Part shown: positions 51,383 to 61,912 of the stretch, one piece after another | Layout of the letters: each line of letters starts with the position of its first letter | Position numbering within the stretch: position 1 is the first letter of the stretch | From: Mycoplasma haemocanis str. Illinois | GTDB lineage: Bacteria; Bacillota_I; Bacilli_A; Mycoplasmatales; Mycoplasmoidaceae | Assembly (NCBI RefSeq): GCF_000238995.1 | Contig: NC_016638.1 | Location: forward strand, 186,001 to 250,000 | DNA: 64,000 nt | Direction of reading: 5' to 3' | Position numbers and translations under genes: made by a program | Notes under the pieces: generated by a model | Told to the model about the DNA's origin: nothing | The model's input: the letters and a program-made list of their open reading frames with translations, nothing else | The model's database searches: none

Positions 51383-52063
51383 ATGATTATTTCTTCAACT
51401 ACTAAATTAGTTGCCAGCTCTCTTGCTTCTTGCTCTGTAGCAGTTGGAGGACTTTTAGTTGGATCCCAATATCTTTGAAAAAATCCCGAAAAGAAATCTA
51501 TTTCTTCCCTTTTGAAAGAGAAAAATCCAGAGAAGAGACTTATTGAGAAATCTAGTACTGGATCGGAGTCAGAGTGAAAGGCGGCATGAAAGAATTATTT
51601 GACTAGTGGAGGTAATATTTGGTCCATTGATGGGGGAGACAAACAACCTAATGGAACTGATAATGCTCCATCCGATTTCATTCAGAAGTGCCTAGATAAA
51701 AGCAATATTTCAGTTGATAATGAACAGGATACTATCTATTCTCAGGTTTTAAATTATTGCACTAGAGATACATTAATCAAAGATCTAATTTTTGGCTCCA
51801 AGAGAATTCTTGTTAATGCTTCTGATAAGGATACAAGTGAATGGAATGCATCTTGAGCCTTATATAAATCTAAGAATACTAATACATCAAAAAACGGAGA
51901 TAAGTGGGCTCTTGATGATTGGGATAAAAAACATAGTGAGTCGAACGCTCCGGATTCTTTCAAGAAAAAATGTGTGGATAAATCTACCAACAAGGCTTAT
52001 TCTCAGAAATCTTTAGTAGAAGATTATTCCCTTGTATCGGAGTGATGTACCACTAACGCATAG
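51383..52063 (+). CDS. Array 2 paralog 34 (type D)
   Basis: A 226-residue member: M-I-I-S-S-T-T-K-L-V-A-S-S-L-A-S, I-S-S-L-L-K-E-K-N-P-E-K-R-L-I-E-K-S. The short first repeat begins K-N-Y-L-T-S. Core Y-C-T-R-D-T-L-I-K-D-L-I-F-G-S-K-R; end V-E-D-Y-S-L-V-S-E-W-C-T-T-N-A, which recurs in paralog 37. Followed by a type E gene, as is the ancestral order inferred here. Confidence 0.8.
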
Positions 52064-52065
52064 AT

Positions 52066-52776
52066 ATGACTTCTTCGGTTTTGGCGAAAGCAACTCTAGG
52101 GGTGGTTGCGGCTAGCGTTACTGCTGCAGGAGCAACTTATGCTGGGGGATTTTTTCCTTTCGCTCAAGATAAGGAAGAAGTAATCTCTTATTTAATCAAA
52201 ACTGCAAATCCTAACAAGAGGGTAATAGTTACTAAGGATGTAAATAATTCCCATTGAAAGGAAGCTTGGAAGCTGTATAGAGAGGATAATAGAGATAAGA
52301 ATCCTGGAGAGGATTTGTGAAAACTGGAAGGGTGAACTAAACCAAATTCCGACGATATAGATAACAACACCCCTGCTCTAGCTCACTTCGTAAGTGAATG
52401 TCATGAAAGATCATCTAATAAGACAATTAGAACTAATTCTTCCCTTTACAAGGAGGTTCTAAGATACTGTACTAAGGATACGCAAGTAATCGATTTAATT
52501 GCAGAAAACCATTCAGATAAAACTCTCCTAGATACTTCCTCCAATCCCCAAGATACTAGTGGTGGTTGAGCTGATGCATGAGAATCTTATAGGCAACAAA
52601 ATAAGAACAAAGAAGTTGGTGCAGACCCTTGACTGTTAGAAAGTTGAGAGTCCAAGAAAGATGGAAATGCTTTGCCAAATGATTTCAAAAGTCAGTGTGC
52701 TGCTAAGACACAAACTAAGACTTTTGATTTAAACAATGAAGACTACAAAGGAGTCTTGGCTTGATGTACTAAATAA
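52066..52776 (+). CDS. Array 2 paralog 35 (type E)
   Basis: A 236-residue member, the longest intact one. M-T-S-S-V-L-A-K-A-T-L-G-V-V-A-A-S, A-T-Y-A-G-G-F-F and N-P-N-K-R-V-I. Core Y-C-T-K-D-T-Q-V-I-D-L-I-A-E-N-H-S-D-K; end A-W-C-T-K. Its 5' end is the model for the stubs at 54157 and 57000. Confidence 0.8.
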
Positions 52777-52778
52777 TT

Positions 52779-53456
52779 ATGACTCCCGCAATTAAGATAA
52801 CATCCGCAGTTGTTGTTGGAGCCACTTCAGCCGGAGGAGTTTACTTCGGAACTGATTTATTTAAATCTTCTAATACTCCCAGGAAAGAAACCATAGTTTC
52901 TCTTTTAAAATCTGCAAATCCAGAACGAAGATTAATAACCGCTACGGATTTGTCTGATTCCCATTGAAAGACTACTTGGAAGTTATATAGGGAGAGAAGT
53001 AAGAACGTAGAGAAGGATATTTGAGGCTTGAATGGTTGAAGTAAGCCGGTTGGTGATGTCCAATTAGAGAATACTATTCAATCCTTTATTGATTCTTGTT
53101 CTTCCAAGAAAGATTTGGATGTGTTTGATGTTAATGATGATCTTTATAAGCAGGTTTTGGATTTCTGTACTAGAGAGACATTAGTTAAAGATTTGGTCTC
53201 TGAGACCTTAGGAAAGACTTCATTGGTAGGCGTTGAAGATTCTGAGGGTTGAAATAATGCTTGAAAGTCTTATAAAGATAGCCATAACGGAAAAAGCGGG
53301 AAGGATACTTGGGAGTTAACTGATTGGGAACAAGAGAAAAGTAAGACAGGGGCTCCTCAGACTTTCAAAGATGAATGTAAGAAGAAGTTGGAAACCAAGA
53401 CTGGGGATAAGAAACATGTTGATTATGCGAATTTTATAGGTTGGTGTACTAAGTAA
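52779..53456 (+). CDS. Array 2 paralog 36 (type C)
   Basis: A 225-residue member: M-T-P-A-I-K-I-T-S-A-V-V-V-G-A-T-S-A-G-G, Y-F-G-T-D-L-F, N-P-E-R-R-L-I. Core F-C-T-R-E-T-L-V-K-D-L-V-S-E-T-L-G-K; end G-W-C-T-K. Two bases after paralog 35. Confidence 0.8.
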
Positions 53457-53458
53457 TT

Positions 53459-54154
53459 GTGGCCTTAATAGTTAAGATAGCATCCACTCTCGTTGCGGTT
53501 GGTACAGCATCAGCTGGGGCTATTTATTTCGGAACTGATTGATTTAAGAAAGATCCTAAATCGGTGAAGAGCTCCATTGCTTCTTTAATTCAAAAGAGTA
53601 ATCCTGAGAAGAGACTACTTACTTCTTCTGAACAGCCTTCTGATAAGGCGTGAAAGGATGCTTGGGCTAAGTATAGAAATCAAAACAAGGAATCTAATCC
53701 TTGAGGAATTGCATCTTGAACTAGGGTCGATTCCAATGTTCAAGGGGATATTAATGCCCCCAGCGATTTCATCTCTAAGTGTATTTCTCAAAATAGTTCA
53801 GAAGTTCTTAATTCAGAAGATCCTTTATACAAAGAGGTGCTGGATTATTGCACTCGAGACACATTAATAAAAGATCTGATTTCCACTTCTAAGCGACTTC
53901 TGGTTAATTCCGGAAGCACAGATTCTGAAGCATGAAATACCGCTTGAAAAGCATATAAAGATAAGAACACTAATAATCAACAAAATAAGGATAAGTGGAC
54001 TCTTAGTGATTGAAATCAAAAATATGGTGAATCAAGTGCGCCAGATTCTTTCAAAAATAAGTGTATTGAGAAGTCTTCTGCAAATGCCTATTCTGGATCT
54101 TCATTAGTTGAGGATTACGAGCTTGTATCAGAGTGATGTACCACCAATGCATAG
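53459..54154 (+). CDS. Array 2 paralog 37 (C/D chimera)
   Basis: A 231-residue member, GTG start. The front is type C (A-L-I-V-K-I-A-S-T-L-V-A-V-G-T, I-Y-F-G-T-D-W-F). The back is type D: Y-C-T-R-D-T-L-I-K-D-L-I-S-T-S-K-R and V-E-D-Y-E-L-V-S-E-W-C-T-T-N-A like paralog 34. As after paralog 34, a type E start follows, but here only as a stub. Confidence 0.8.
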
Positions 54155-54156
54155 AT

Positions 54157-54183
54157 ATGATTCCTTCGGTTTTTACTTGGTAA
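54157..54183 (+). pseudogene. 5' stub of a type E paralog
   Basis: ATG and seven more codons (M-I-P-S-V-F-T-W) then TAA. The DNA around it (atagatatgattccttcggt) closely matches the start of paralog 35. The rest of the gene is gone; a type F gene begins 3 bp later. Confidence 0.6.
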
Positions 54184-54186
54184 GGA

Positions 54187-54813
54187 ATGAATCCGTTAGT
54201 TTTAAAAGGAGCGGTTGGAGCTTTGGGTTTAACAGCTGTTGCGGGTGTTGTTAAGTTAAGTATTGGATCTTCTATTCCTCAACCAATATCTCTTTTGTTG
54301 GAGAAGAATCGTCCCGATAAGAGACTTCTTTTTAAAGAAAGGGGCTCCGGTGATGCTGATTGAAAAAGCGCCTGACAACGATATGTGTCGACATATTCTG
54401 GATCAGGAAAGAATCCTTTTGCGGTAGATTTAACTTCTGCAAATGGTAATGTTCCCGATGAATTTATGGCAGGATGTGAGGCTTTGTTTAAAGAAAAGGT
54501 CTTAAGCTCTGAGGACGATAAATATGAGCAAGTACTTGAATATTGCACTCGAGACACTTTGGTGTCGGATTTTACATGGGAAGCTGGTAAACAGTTAGCC
54601 GATGATGGTCAATTGCAGGAATTATGGAAGAAGTATTATGCAAATAGTGATGATTTTTGGAATTTGAAAAAGAATCAAGGAGAAAATAGTATGCCCCAAG
54701 ATTTTAAAACTAAGTGTTCTGCTGAGTTTAATGTGAAGACGGGAAATGCGAAACATCCTTCTGTAGAACGAACAATCACTTATTGTTCTAAAGATAGGAA
54801 TCCATCTCAGTAA
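54187..54813 (+). CDS. Array 2 paralog 38 (type F)
   Basis: A 208-residue member: M-N-P-L-V-L-K-G-A-V-G-A-L-G-L-T-A-V-A-G, S-I-P-Q-P-I-S-L-L-L-E-K-N-R-P-D-K-R-L-L-F-K. Core Y-C-T-R-D-T-L-V-S-D-F-T-W-E-A-G-K-Q-L; second half F-W-N-L-K-K, K-C-S-A-E-F-N-V-K-T-G and Y-C-S-K-D-R-N. Three near-identical F copies lie in this array (also 57066, 59148). Confidence 0.8.
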
Positions 54814-54903
54814 TGACTCTATATTTATCTGTCTAATATTCTTATTTTTAAATTAGATATAGAAAATTACAAGTATGAATTAGCTTGATGCGCTAAGGGT
54901 TAG
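54813..54903 (+). pseudogene. Deleted paralog remnant (start plus C-terminus)
   Basis: ATGACTC overlapping the preceding stop looks like a type C start. From 54856 the reading D-I-E-N-Y-K-Y-E-L-A-W-C-A-K-G-stop is a normal family C-terminus. About 600 bp between them are missing, leaving 91 bp. Confidence 0.6.
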
Positions 54904-54908
54904 ATATT

Positions 54909-55610
54909 ATGGCTGTTTCTCCATTTTTGACTAAATGTGTTTTAGGACTGGGCGGGATCACAGTTACTGCTGCAGGGGCAGCTTATGCTGGTGGAGCTTT
55001 TTCTTCATTCAAAGAGAAGGAATTAATTTCCAAATTAATTAAGACTTCCAATCCCGATAAAAGAGAAATAACCACTACAACCGGTACTGATGCTCTTTGG
55101 AAGGCAGCTTGGAAGATGTATAGATATGATAATAAGGATAAGAATCCTGGGGAAGATGTGTGGAAATTAAACGATTGGAAAAAACCTGACAACGAAACTA
55201 TTAATAACGATGTAGAAGCCCCTACTTCTTTTATCAACGAATGTAAATCTCAATTATCTAAGAAGACTTTCGGAATTGAATCCGATCTTTATAAAGAGGT
55301 GTTGAGGTATTGTACCCGAGATACTTTGGTTAAGGACCTAATAACTGAGAATATTTCCGGAACTGGAAAGCAGTTGCTTCAAGATGGGGATACTAGTGGT
55401 TGGAATGCTGCATGACAGCAATATTTAAACGACAATAAGGTAAAGGAGAAGGATAAAGATAAGTGAAAACTATCAGACTGGGGTAGCAATAGTGTCTCCG
55501 GAACTATCTCCGCTAACTTTAAGAGTACATGTAGCTCTAAGTCTACTTCTAAAGCTTATAGCGTTGATAATGAAGACTACAAGGATGTAGTTTCTTGATG
55601 TACTAAATAA
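54909..55610 (+). CDS. Array 2 paralog 39 (type E)
   Basis: A 233-residue member: M-A-V-S-P-F-L-T-K-C-V-L-G-L-G, A-Y-A-G-G-A-F and N-P-D-K-R-E-I. D-K-N-P-G-E-D-V-W-K-L-N-D-W matches paralog 35. Core Y-C-T-R-D-T-L-V-K-D-L-I-T-E-N-I-S-G-T-G-K-Q; end S-W-C-T-K. Confidence 0.8.
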
Positions 55611-55611
55611 C

Positions 55612-56307
55612 ATGACTCCCGTAATTAAAATAGCTTCTGTTGCTATTGTCGGAACCGCTTCAATCGGAGGGATTTATTTTGGAACAGATTTACTTAAACA
55701 ACGATCTAATCTTCTTAAAAAGACCATTTCGTCTCTTTTGAAGGAAAAGAATGCAGAAAAGAGATTAATAGATTTCTCCGCTCCCATTGGAGATAAGGCA
55801 TGAAAGGAGGCTTGGAAGGCTTATAGAGAGGCGAATAAAACAACTAATCCTTGGGGAATTACGGGTTGAAGTCAAACTTCAAGTGCTGTAGATTCTAATG
55901 TGGACGCTCCGAAAGACTTTGTTGATAAGTGTTCAATAAAGAGCTCTTTAGCAGTGGAGGGAGTTGAAGATGCTGTGTACCGTGAAGTTCTAAGTTATTG
56001 TACGAGAGCTACTTTAGTAAGTGATCTAATTTCTGAAAATAATAAAGGCCGGAAGATATTGAAGTCAACTGATCAAAATGAAGAGGCAAATTGAAAGAAA
56101 GTTTGGGATGTTTATAAATCTAGAAATTCCGTTAAGACTAAAGATGGAGATATTTGAAAATTAAAAGATTGAGAGACTAAGCATTCTGGAGATGTTCTTC
56201 CAGATAATTACAAAACTACTTGCGACTCCAAAATTTTAGAGGAGGTTTTTAAAACGGATGATGAGAGGTATTTGAATGCTTTAAATTGATGTACTGTTGA
56301 GGGGTAA
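55612..56307 (+). CDS. Array 2 paralog 40 (type C)
   Basis: A 231-residue member: M-T-P-V-I-K-I-A-S-V-A-I-V-G-T-A-S-I-G-G, Y-F-G-T-D-L-L, N-A-E-K-R-L-I. Core Y-C-T-R-A-T-L-V-S-D-L-I-S-E-N-N-K-G-R-K; end N-W-C-T-V-E-G. Its second half is the sibling of paralog 33. Confidence 0.8.
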
Positions 56308-56310
56308 GGT

Positions 56311-56997
56311 ATGTCACTTTCTTTTTCATCTAAGTTAGCTTTAGGCTCTCTGGTTGGGGGTTCTGCAATAGGTGGAGGTATTTTCGCGGGATCTAAGTAT
56401 TTTTTAAAAGGAGTTGAGAAATCATCTTTATTCTCCCTATTGAAAGCGAAAAATCCTGAGAAACGTTTAATTTCAAAAACTATTTCTAATTCAGATCCCA
56501 CTTGAAAAGCGGCATGAAAAAATTATTTGCTCTCTAATAGTAACTCCTGATCTTTGAATGTGGAAGGAGCGAAAAAGGATGGTACAGATGTGCCTCCATC
56601 CGATTTTATTAATCGTTGTTATGAAAAGAGTGAAGGTATGGTAGAGGATGAAAAGGATCCCTTATATTCTCAATTTCTAAATTATTGTACAAGGGATACC
56701 TTAATTAAGGATTTGGTTTTGGATAGTGCTTCTAAGAGATTTTTAGATAAAACTTCCGGAAAAGATACTTCTGAATGGAAGTCATCTTGAGATTCCTATA
56801 AATCTAAAAACGCAGATAAAACAACTGGAAAGGATAAGTGGGCTTTAACGGATTGACAAGAGAAGCATGGTCAGAATGATGCTCCTGATTCTTTTAAGAA
56901 TAAGTGTACTGAGAAGGCTTCCGTAAGTGCTTATTCTGGTTCTTTATTGGTTGAGGATTACGAGCGTGTATTAGATTGATGCACCGCTAATTTATAG
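56311..56997 (+). CDS. Array 2 paralog 41 (type D)
   Basis: A 228-residue member: M-S-L-S-F-S-S-K-L-A-L-G-S-L-V-G-G, L-F-S-L-L-K-A-K-N-P-E-K-R-L-I-S-K. Core Y-C-T-R-D-T-L-I-K-D-L-V-L-D-S-A-S-K-R; end V-E-D-Y-E-R-V-L-D-W-C-T-A-N-L. Followed by a type E stub, repeating the order seen at paralog 37. Confidence 0.8.
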
Positions 56998-56999
56998 AT

Positions 57000-57038
57000 A
57001 TGACTTCTTCCACATTAGTTGAAGTAGCTTTCTCGTAA
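57000..57038 (+). pseudogene. 5' stub of a type E paralog
   Basis: M-T-S-S-T-L-V-E-V-A-F-S then TAA, 2 bp after paralog 41. The start matches paralog 35 (M-T-S-S-V-L-A-K-A). A 27-bp AT-rich spacer leads to the next type F gene. Confidence 0.6.
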
Positions 57039-57065
57039 AGTGTTATTTTTTGTATTTAGCAAAAA

Positions 57066-57701
57066 ATGAATCCATTAGTTTTAAAAGGAGCGGTTGGGGC
57101 TTTAGGTTTAACAGCTGTTGCAGGTGTTGTTAAGTTAAGTATTGGATCTTCTATTCCTCAACCAATATCTCTATTGTTAGAAAAGAATCGCCCTGATAAG
57201 AGACTTCTTTTTAAAGCAAGGGGTGCTGGTCACTCTGATTGAAAAAATTCTTGAAAGAAATATGTGTCAGCACATTCTGGGTCAGGAAAGAACCCTTTTT
57301 CTGTAAATTTATCTTTTTCCGAAAATGATAATGTTCCAAATGAATTTATGGAGGGATGTGAGACTTTATTTAATGAGAAAGTCTTAGGTGTGGATGATGA
57401 TAAGTATGAACAGGCTCTTGAATATTGTACTAGAGATACTCTAGTATCCGATTTTACGTGAACTGCCGGTAAACAATTAGCTGATGATACTCGACTTAAG
57501 GAGTTGTGGAAGCAATATTATAAAAATAGCGATGATTTTTGGAATTTGAAGAACAGTAAGGATGAAAATGATATGCCTAATGAATTCAAAACTAAGTGTT
57601 CTGAGGAGTTTAATGTGAAGACAGGAGATATGAAACACCCGTCTGTTGAAAGGGTCATAAATTATTGTTCTACAGATAGGCCGAAAGAACAAAATTCTTA
57701 G
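57066..57701 (+). CDS. Array 2 paralog 42 (type F)
   Basis: A 211-residue member nearly identical to paralog 38 at the N-terminus (M-N-P-L-V-L-K-G-A-V-G-A-L-G-L-T-A-V). Core Y-C-T-R-D-T-L-V-S-D-F-T-W-T-A-G-K-Q-L; end N-Y-C-S-T-D-R-P-K-E-Q-N-S. The acidic tail after the last Cys is longer than in other types. Confidence 0.8.
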
Positions 57702-57726
57702 CCAACGTCTTTGGTGTTAAATAACA

Positions 57727-58428
57727 ATGACTCCCGTTTTTAAAGTAACATCCACTCTTGTCGCTGCTAGTATCACTACCGCAGGAAGCATTTATTTTGG
57801 AACAGATTTATTTAGAGAGAAAAATGTTGTTACTAAAAAAACTATAGTTTCTTTAATTGCAAAGAAGCATCCACAAAAGAGACTTATTACATCAAATTCC
57901 ATTTCTGATGTATATTGAAAGAAAGCATATAGGATCTATAGAGAAGAGAATAAGGGCCACGATAAAGGTCAAGATTCATGAAAATTAGATGGGTGAACTA
58001 GACCTTCTGAAGTATCTAATGAAGTGGATACAACTACAGAATTCATATCTAGATGTAATTCCAATCAATTGGTAGAGGTAGAAGGGGAGGATGATTTCCT
58101 TTACCAACAAGTTCTTCGGTACTGTACTAGAGATACTTTAGTTAAGGATTTAATTGAGGAGCGTTCAGGCAAGAGGCTTATAAGTAGTGTGAACGGACAG
58201 GATACTGAAGCTTGAAATGCAGCTTGAGGACTTTATAAGACAAGTAATAATATTTCTGGAAAATCTAAAGATACTTGGGAATTTAGTGATTGAGACTCTA
58301 AGAAGGGAGGAAATGATTTGCCACAAGATTTCAAAACTAAGTGTGATGAAAAGGCAAAGATGCCAGCCTTTGAATTGGAAAATGAGAATTATAAGAATGT
58401 TCTTTCCTGATGCACCACTAATAAGTAA
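57727..58428 (+). CDS. Array 2 paralog 43 (type C)
   Basis: A 233-residue member: M-T-P-V-F-K-V-T-S-T-L-V-A-A-S, Y-F-G-T-D-L-F, H-P-Q-K-R-L-I. Core Y-C-T-R-D-T-L-V-K-D-L-I-E-E-R-S-G-K-R; end N-E-N-Y-K-N-V-L-S-W-C-T-T-N-K. Its C-half is close to paralogs 48 and 50. Confidence 0.8.
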
Positions 58429-58451
58429 TTTAGTGTAGGTAGCTACTATCT

Positions 58452-59141
58452 ATGAATTCTGTACTTTTGTGAAAGGCTATTTTGGGATTGGTGGCGGGTG
58501 CAACAGTTACCACGGGAACTATATATTTTGGAACTGACTTATTTAGGGGAGAACAGAAGATAGAAAAAAAGACTATTTCAACCTTACTTAGAGATTTGAA
58601 TCCAGATAAAAGACTTCTTACTTCTGATATTGAAGCTTCAAATCAGGTTTGAAAAGATGCCTGAGCCAATTATAGAAATAACAATAAAGAATCTAATCCT
58701 TGGGGAATAAAGACCTGATCTAAGGTTACTCAGTCTGTGCAGAGTGGGGATAATGCCCCCGATGACTTTGTTTCTAAATGCGTTTACCAAGGTAATTTAC
58801 GAGTATCTAATGGATCTGATTCTTTATATGAAAATGCCCTCAAGTATTGTACAAGAGACACTTTAGTAGAGGATTTGGTGAAAGAATCTGGTAGGTCTTT
58901 AAGAGAAAAAGGAGATGGTAAGAGTAGTGAATGAAAGGCTTTATGAACTAAGTATAGAGAAGCCAATAAGAACAAAGGCGTAGGGCAAGATGAATGGAAA
59001 ATATCAGATAATACATGGTCTTCTGTAACAGAGGAGGATGCTCCAGAGAAGTTTAGAAATAAATGTGAAACGGAATCGAAGTTAAAGGAGAGTAAGTTTG
59101 GATCTGATTCTGTACAGAGAGTTTTATCTTACTGTACGTAA
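58452..59141 (+). CDS. Array 2 paralog 44 (type C-like)
   Basis: A 229-residue member: M-N-S-V-L-L-W-K-A-I-L-G-L-V-A-G, Y-F-G-T-D-L-F-R, N-P-D-K-R-L-L. N-P-W-G-I-K-T-W as in paralogs 37 and 40. Core Y-C-T-R-D-T-L-V-E-D-L-V-K-E-S-G-R; the end is cut to S-Y-C-T. 23-bp and 6-bp spacers. Confidence 0.8.
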
Positions 59142-59147
59142 TAGAGA

Positions 59148-59786
59148 ATGAATCCATTAGTTTTAAAAGGGGTGGCTGGTGCTTTGAGTTTAACAGCTGT
59201 TGCGGGTATTGTTAAGTTAAGTATTGGATCTTCTAGGATTCCTCAACCGATATCTCTTTTGTTAGAGAAGCATCGTCCCGATAAAAGACTTCTTTTTAAG
59301 GCTAGAAAAGGATCAGATCCTGATTGAAAAAGCGCCTGACAAAGATATTTATCGGCCTATTCTGGCTTGGATAAGAATCCTTTTTCAGTAAATTTATCTT
59401 CCTCTGGAAATGGAGATGCTCCAAATGAATTTATGGATGGGTGTGAGGCTTTGTTTAAGGAAAAGGTCTTGAGCATTGATGACTATAAGTATGAACAAGT
59501 ACTTGAATACTGTACTCGAGATACTTTGGTATCGGATTTTGCGTGGGAAGAAGGTAAACAGTTAGCTGATAATGGTAGTTGGAATGATTTATGGAAAAAG
59601 TATTATACAAGTGGAGATGATTTTTGGAATTTAAAGAACGGTAGTTACAATGAAGGTAATATGAATGGTGAATTTAAGGATAAATGCTCTAAGGAGTTTA
59701 ATGTAAAGACCGGAAACCCAAAACATCCTTCCGTAACAAGAGCAATCACCTATTGTTCTAAAGATAGACCAAAGGAACAGTCTTAG
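59148..59786 (+). CDS. Array 2 paralog 45 (type F)
   Basis: A 212-residue member, third F copy: M-N-P-L-V-L-K-G-V-A-G-A-L-S-L-T-A-V-A-G, H-R-P-D-K-R-L-L-F-K. Core Y-C-T-R-D-T-L-V-S-D-F-A-W-E-E-G-K-Q-L; end T-Y-C-S-K-D-R-P-K-E-Q-S. Converges on the minus-strand gene 59824-60282. Confidence 0.8.
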
Positions 59787-59823
59787 CTGGAATACCTCTT
59801 AAAGCTAAACAGATAATTTAACT

Positions 59824-60282
59824 TTATTTGTGATTTTCGGGATTTTTTAGAGCTTCTGATAGTCAATCTTTTTGCAGAATAGGAGTATAGTATCATTTTT
59901 CATCCCCTAGTTCAAACTTGTCACTTTTTCCCCGTCAGACGTAGATATTCCTATCTTTAGCTCTTCTATCAAACAGACTGACACATCTATCTGTTACGGC
60001 TTTTTTAAATGTCTGATCGACTCTGCTATTTATTCCGTTTAAGAATTCTTCTGCATCACTTTGATACTGAATACTTTTGACATACGCCCCTTCCTTAGTA
60101 AGGATTAAATTAAATCCTTCAGCTTTGTAAATAGAGCAACTTCTTAATTTCCAATTTGTCCTTCCAGTTTTAGAAACAGCTCTTCACGAAGATCCTAAAT
60201 AGTTTCTAAATCCACTTATACCCGCGCCCACTGACCCAACGACCCCTAATAAGATCATTTTTAAAGTACCCTCTGCAACCAT
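59824..60282 (-). CDS. Hypothetical protein, possible half-length family member
   Basis: A 152-residue minus-strand protein. A Gly-rich hydrophobic start (L-K-M-I-L-L-G-V-V-G-S-V-G-A-G) recalls the array family, and W-K-L-R-S-C-S and D-R-C-V-S-L-F-D-R-R keep Cys at spaced positions, but no Y-C-T-R motif is present. UGA-Trp at four sites supports coding. Not recognised otherwise. Confidence 0.55.
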
Positions 60283-60405
60283 TAGTTATTTAATTTCAAA
60301 AACAGCTTCACATAACATAGTTAAGTTTTGCAAACTTATGATCTTTATTTTCTTATCTTTCAAAAAAGTTAATAAGAATGAACTTTTCCTGTGAATCCCC
60401 AGTTT

Positions 60406-60939
60406 TTATCGTAAAGATGAGTATTCCGTATATTCTAGGGTTCTTTTGTAAAACACAAATTTAAACATTAGCATCACAATATCTGCTGTTAGGAAGACTA
60501 TATTACTGCCTAATCTTGATACTATAAGTCCAGTGATAATACAACCCAATGCAGTTTGATATTCATTTAATTTAGATTTATCTACTTCATTCGATCCATC
60601 AACTGCATACAAAGTCATTATCGTTTTATAGGCATCCATAGAGTTGATAACCAAAAAAAGAGGCATCATTAGGAAGAAATACGCTCCCATTGATATAATG
60701 ACCATCGCCTTGTTGGAATCAAAAAGTGTGTAAAGTGTGGGCTTAGGTTGAAAAAGAAAGAAGAACTTAAGGAAGGTTTCTGCAAGTTGAATATAGATGT
60801 ACATTTTTCAGAAACCAACTAGGTCTCTCACTCTGTTCCCGAATTTGTTGGAGAACCTATTTTTGTTTAAGGCTACTTGAGCATCTGCATAGGCTTTCTT
60901 AACTTTACTTTTTGCCTGTAAAAAATAAAGCTTAGACAT
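60406..60939 (-). CDS. Small membrane protein, family M, copy 4
   Basis: A 177-residue protein with a Lys-rich N-terminus (A-K-S-K-V-K-K-A-Y) and about four helices. Y-K-T-I-M-T-L-Y-A-V-D-G fits the family motif (I-Y-K-Q-V-M-T-A-F-A-I-N-R), and F-K-F-V-F-Y-K-R-T near the end matches its siblings at 49064-50631. It lies 10 kb from them, also on the minus strand and next to a plus-strand paralog start. Confidence 0.65.
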
Positions 60940-61238
60940 AGGATTTAGAGAGATTTACCTTCTTAAATTCATGTGAGTAGATTCTTAATGTATGTAGATA
61001 CCTTTAAAGATATTGTTAAATTCAAAAAAAGTAATTTCTAAATTTTATATTTAACACAAGATATTTAAGTATCCCATCCAACCTCTCAAAATTCAATATT
61101 TACTGATATTTGTCAATATCGTGGACTTTTGAGTGAATGGAATTGAAATCTTTTTCATATATTAGAAAATAAATAGCAGATTCTGATTGTGTGTTTATGA
61201 GAAAACAAGAATAGGTTTTATAAAGGTAGTTTGTTGGT
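60940..61238. other. 299-bp AT-rich intergenic region
   Basis: No ORF or RNA gene is seen. It lies between a minus-strand gene start and paralog 48, so it should hold divergent promoters. Very AT-rich with several TATATT-like boxes; none could be singled out. Confidence 0.6.
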
Positions 61239-61910
61239 ATGACTCTTTTAACTAAAGCTGTTTTTGTGACAGCTGTTGTTGGAACTGCGACTGGAGGTGG
61301 GATTTATTTTGGCTCTGATTTGTTTAAATCTACGCCGGTAAATATATCGTCTTTGATGAAAGAAGTGGATCCCCAAAGGAGGCTTATAACTACTTCCGAA
61401 GCAGGTGATGATTATTGAAAAGCTGCTTATAAGTCTTACAGAGAATCTGGAAAGGATGTATGGGGTTTGGGAGTAGGTTCTTCAATTTCTCAAGAATTAA
61501 TTGATGCTACTTCCGAATTTATTGCCAAATGTAAATCTAATGGACAGTTGAATGTTTATGGAAAAGATGATCCACTTTATAGACAAGTTTTAGCTTATTG
61601 CACAAGGAATACTACGGTTCGTGATCTTATTGAAGAGGGGAAAACTGGAAGAAGGTTATTAGATGCTTCAGCTAATGGTTCTGATAAGGAAACAGGTTGA
61701 GAAGATGCATGAAAAGCTTACAGAACACAGAATAATGTAGGTGGAGGATCTGGCAAGAATCCTTGGGGAGTTGAAGGTTGGGAAAGTAAGAGGGCCGGGG
61801 ATACGCTTCCTACTAATTACAAAACCAAGTGTGCAGAAAAGGCCAAACAACCGGCCTATAAACTAGATGATGAGAATTACAGAAATGTTCTTGCATGATG
61901 TACTAAGTAG
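61239..61910 (+). CDS. Array 2 paralog 48 (type C)
   Basis: A 223-residue member: M-T-L-L-T-K-A-V-F-V-T-A-V-V-G-T, Y-F-G-S-D-L-F-K, D-P-Q-R-R-L-I. Core Y-C-T-R-N-T-T-V-R-D-L-I-E-E-G-K-T-G-R-R; end D-E-N-Y-R-N-V-L-A-W-C-T-K. (Numbers 46 and 47 are the two minus-strand genes just upstream.) First gene after the 299-bp gap, so probably the head of a transcript. Confidence 0.8.
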
Positions 61911-61912
61911 AG

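Noticed and set aside
53459..54154. Apparent absence of a gene at 53.5-54.1 kb
   Set aside because: Many UGA codons and a GTG start hide it; with UGA as Trp a full family member is open.
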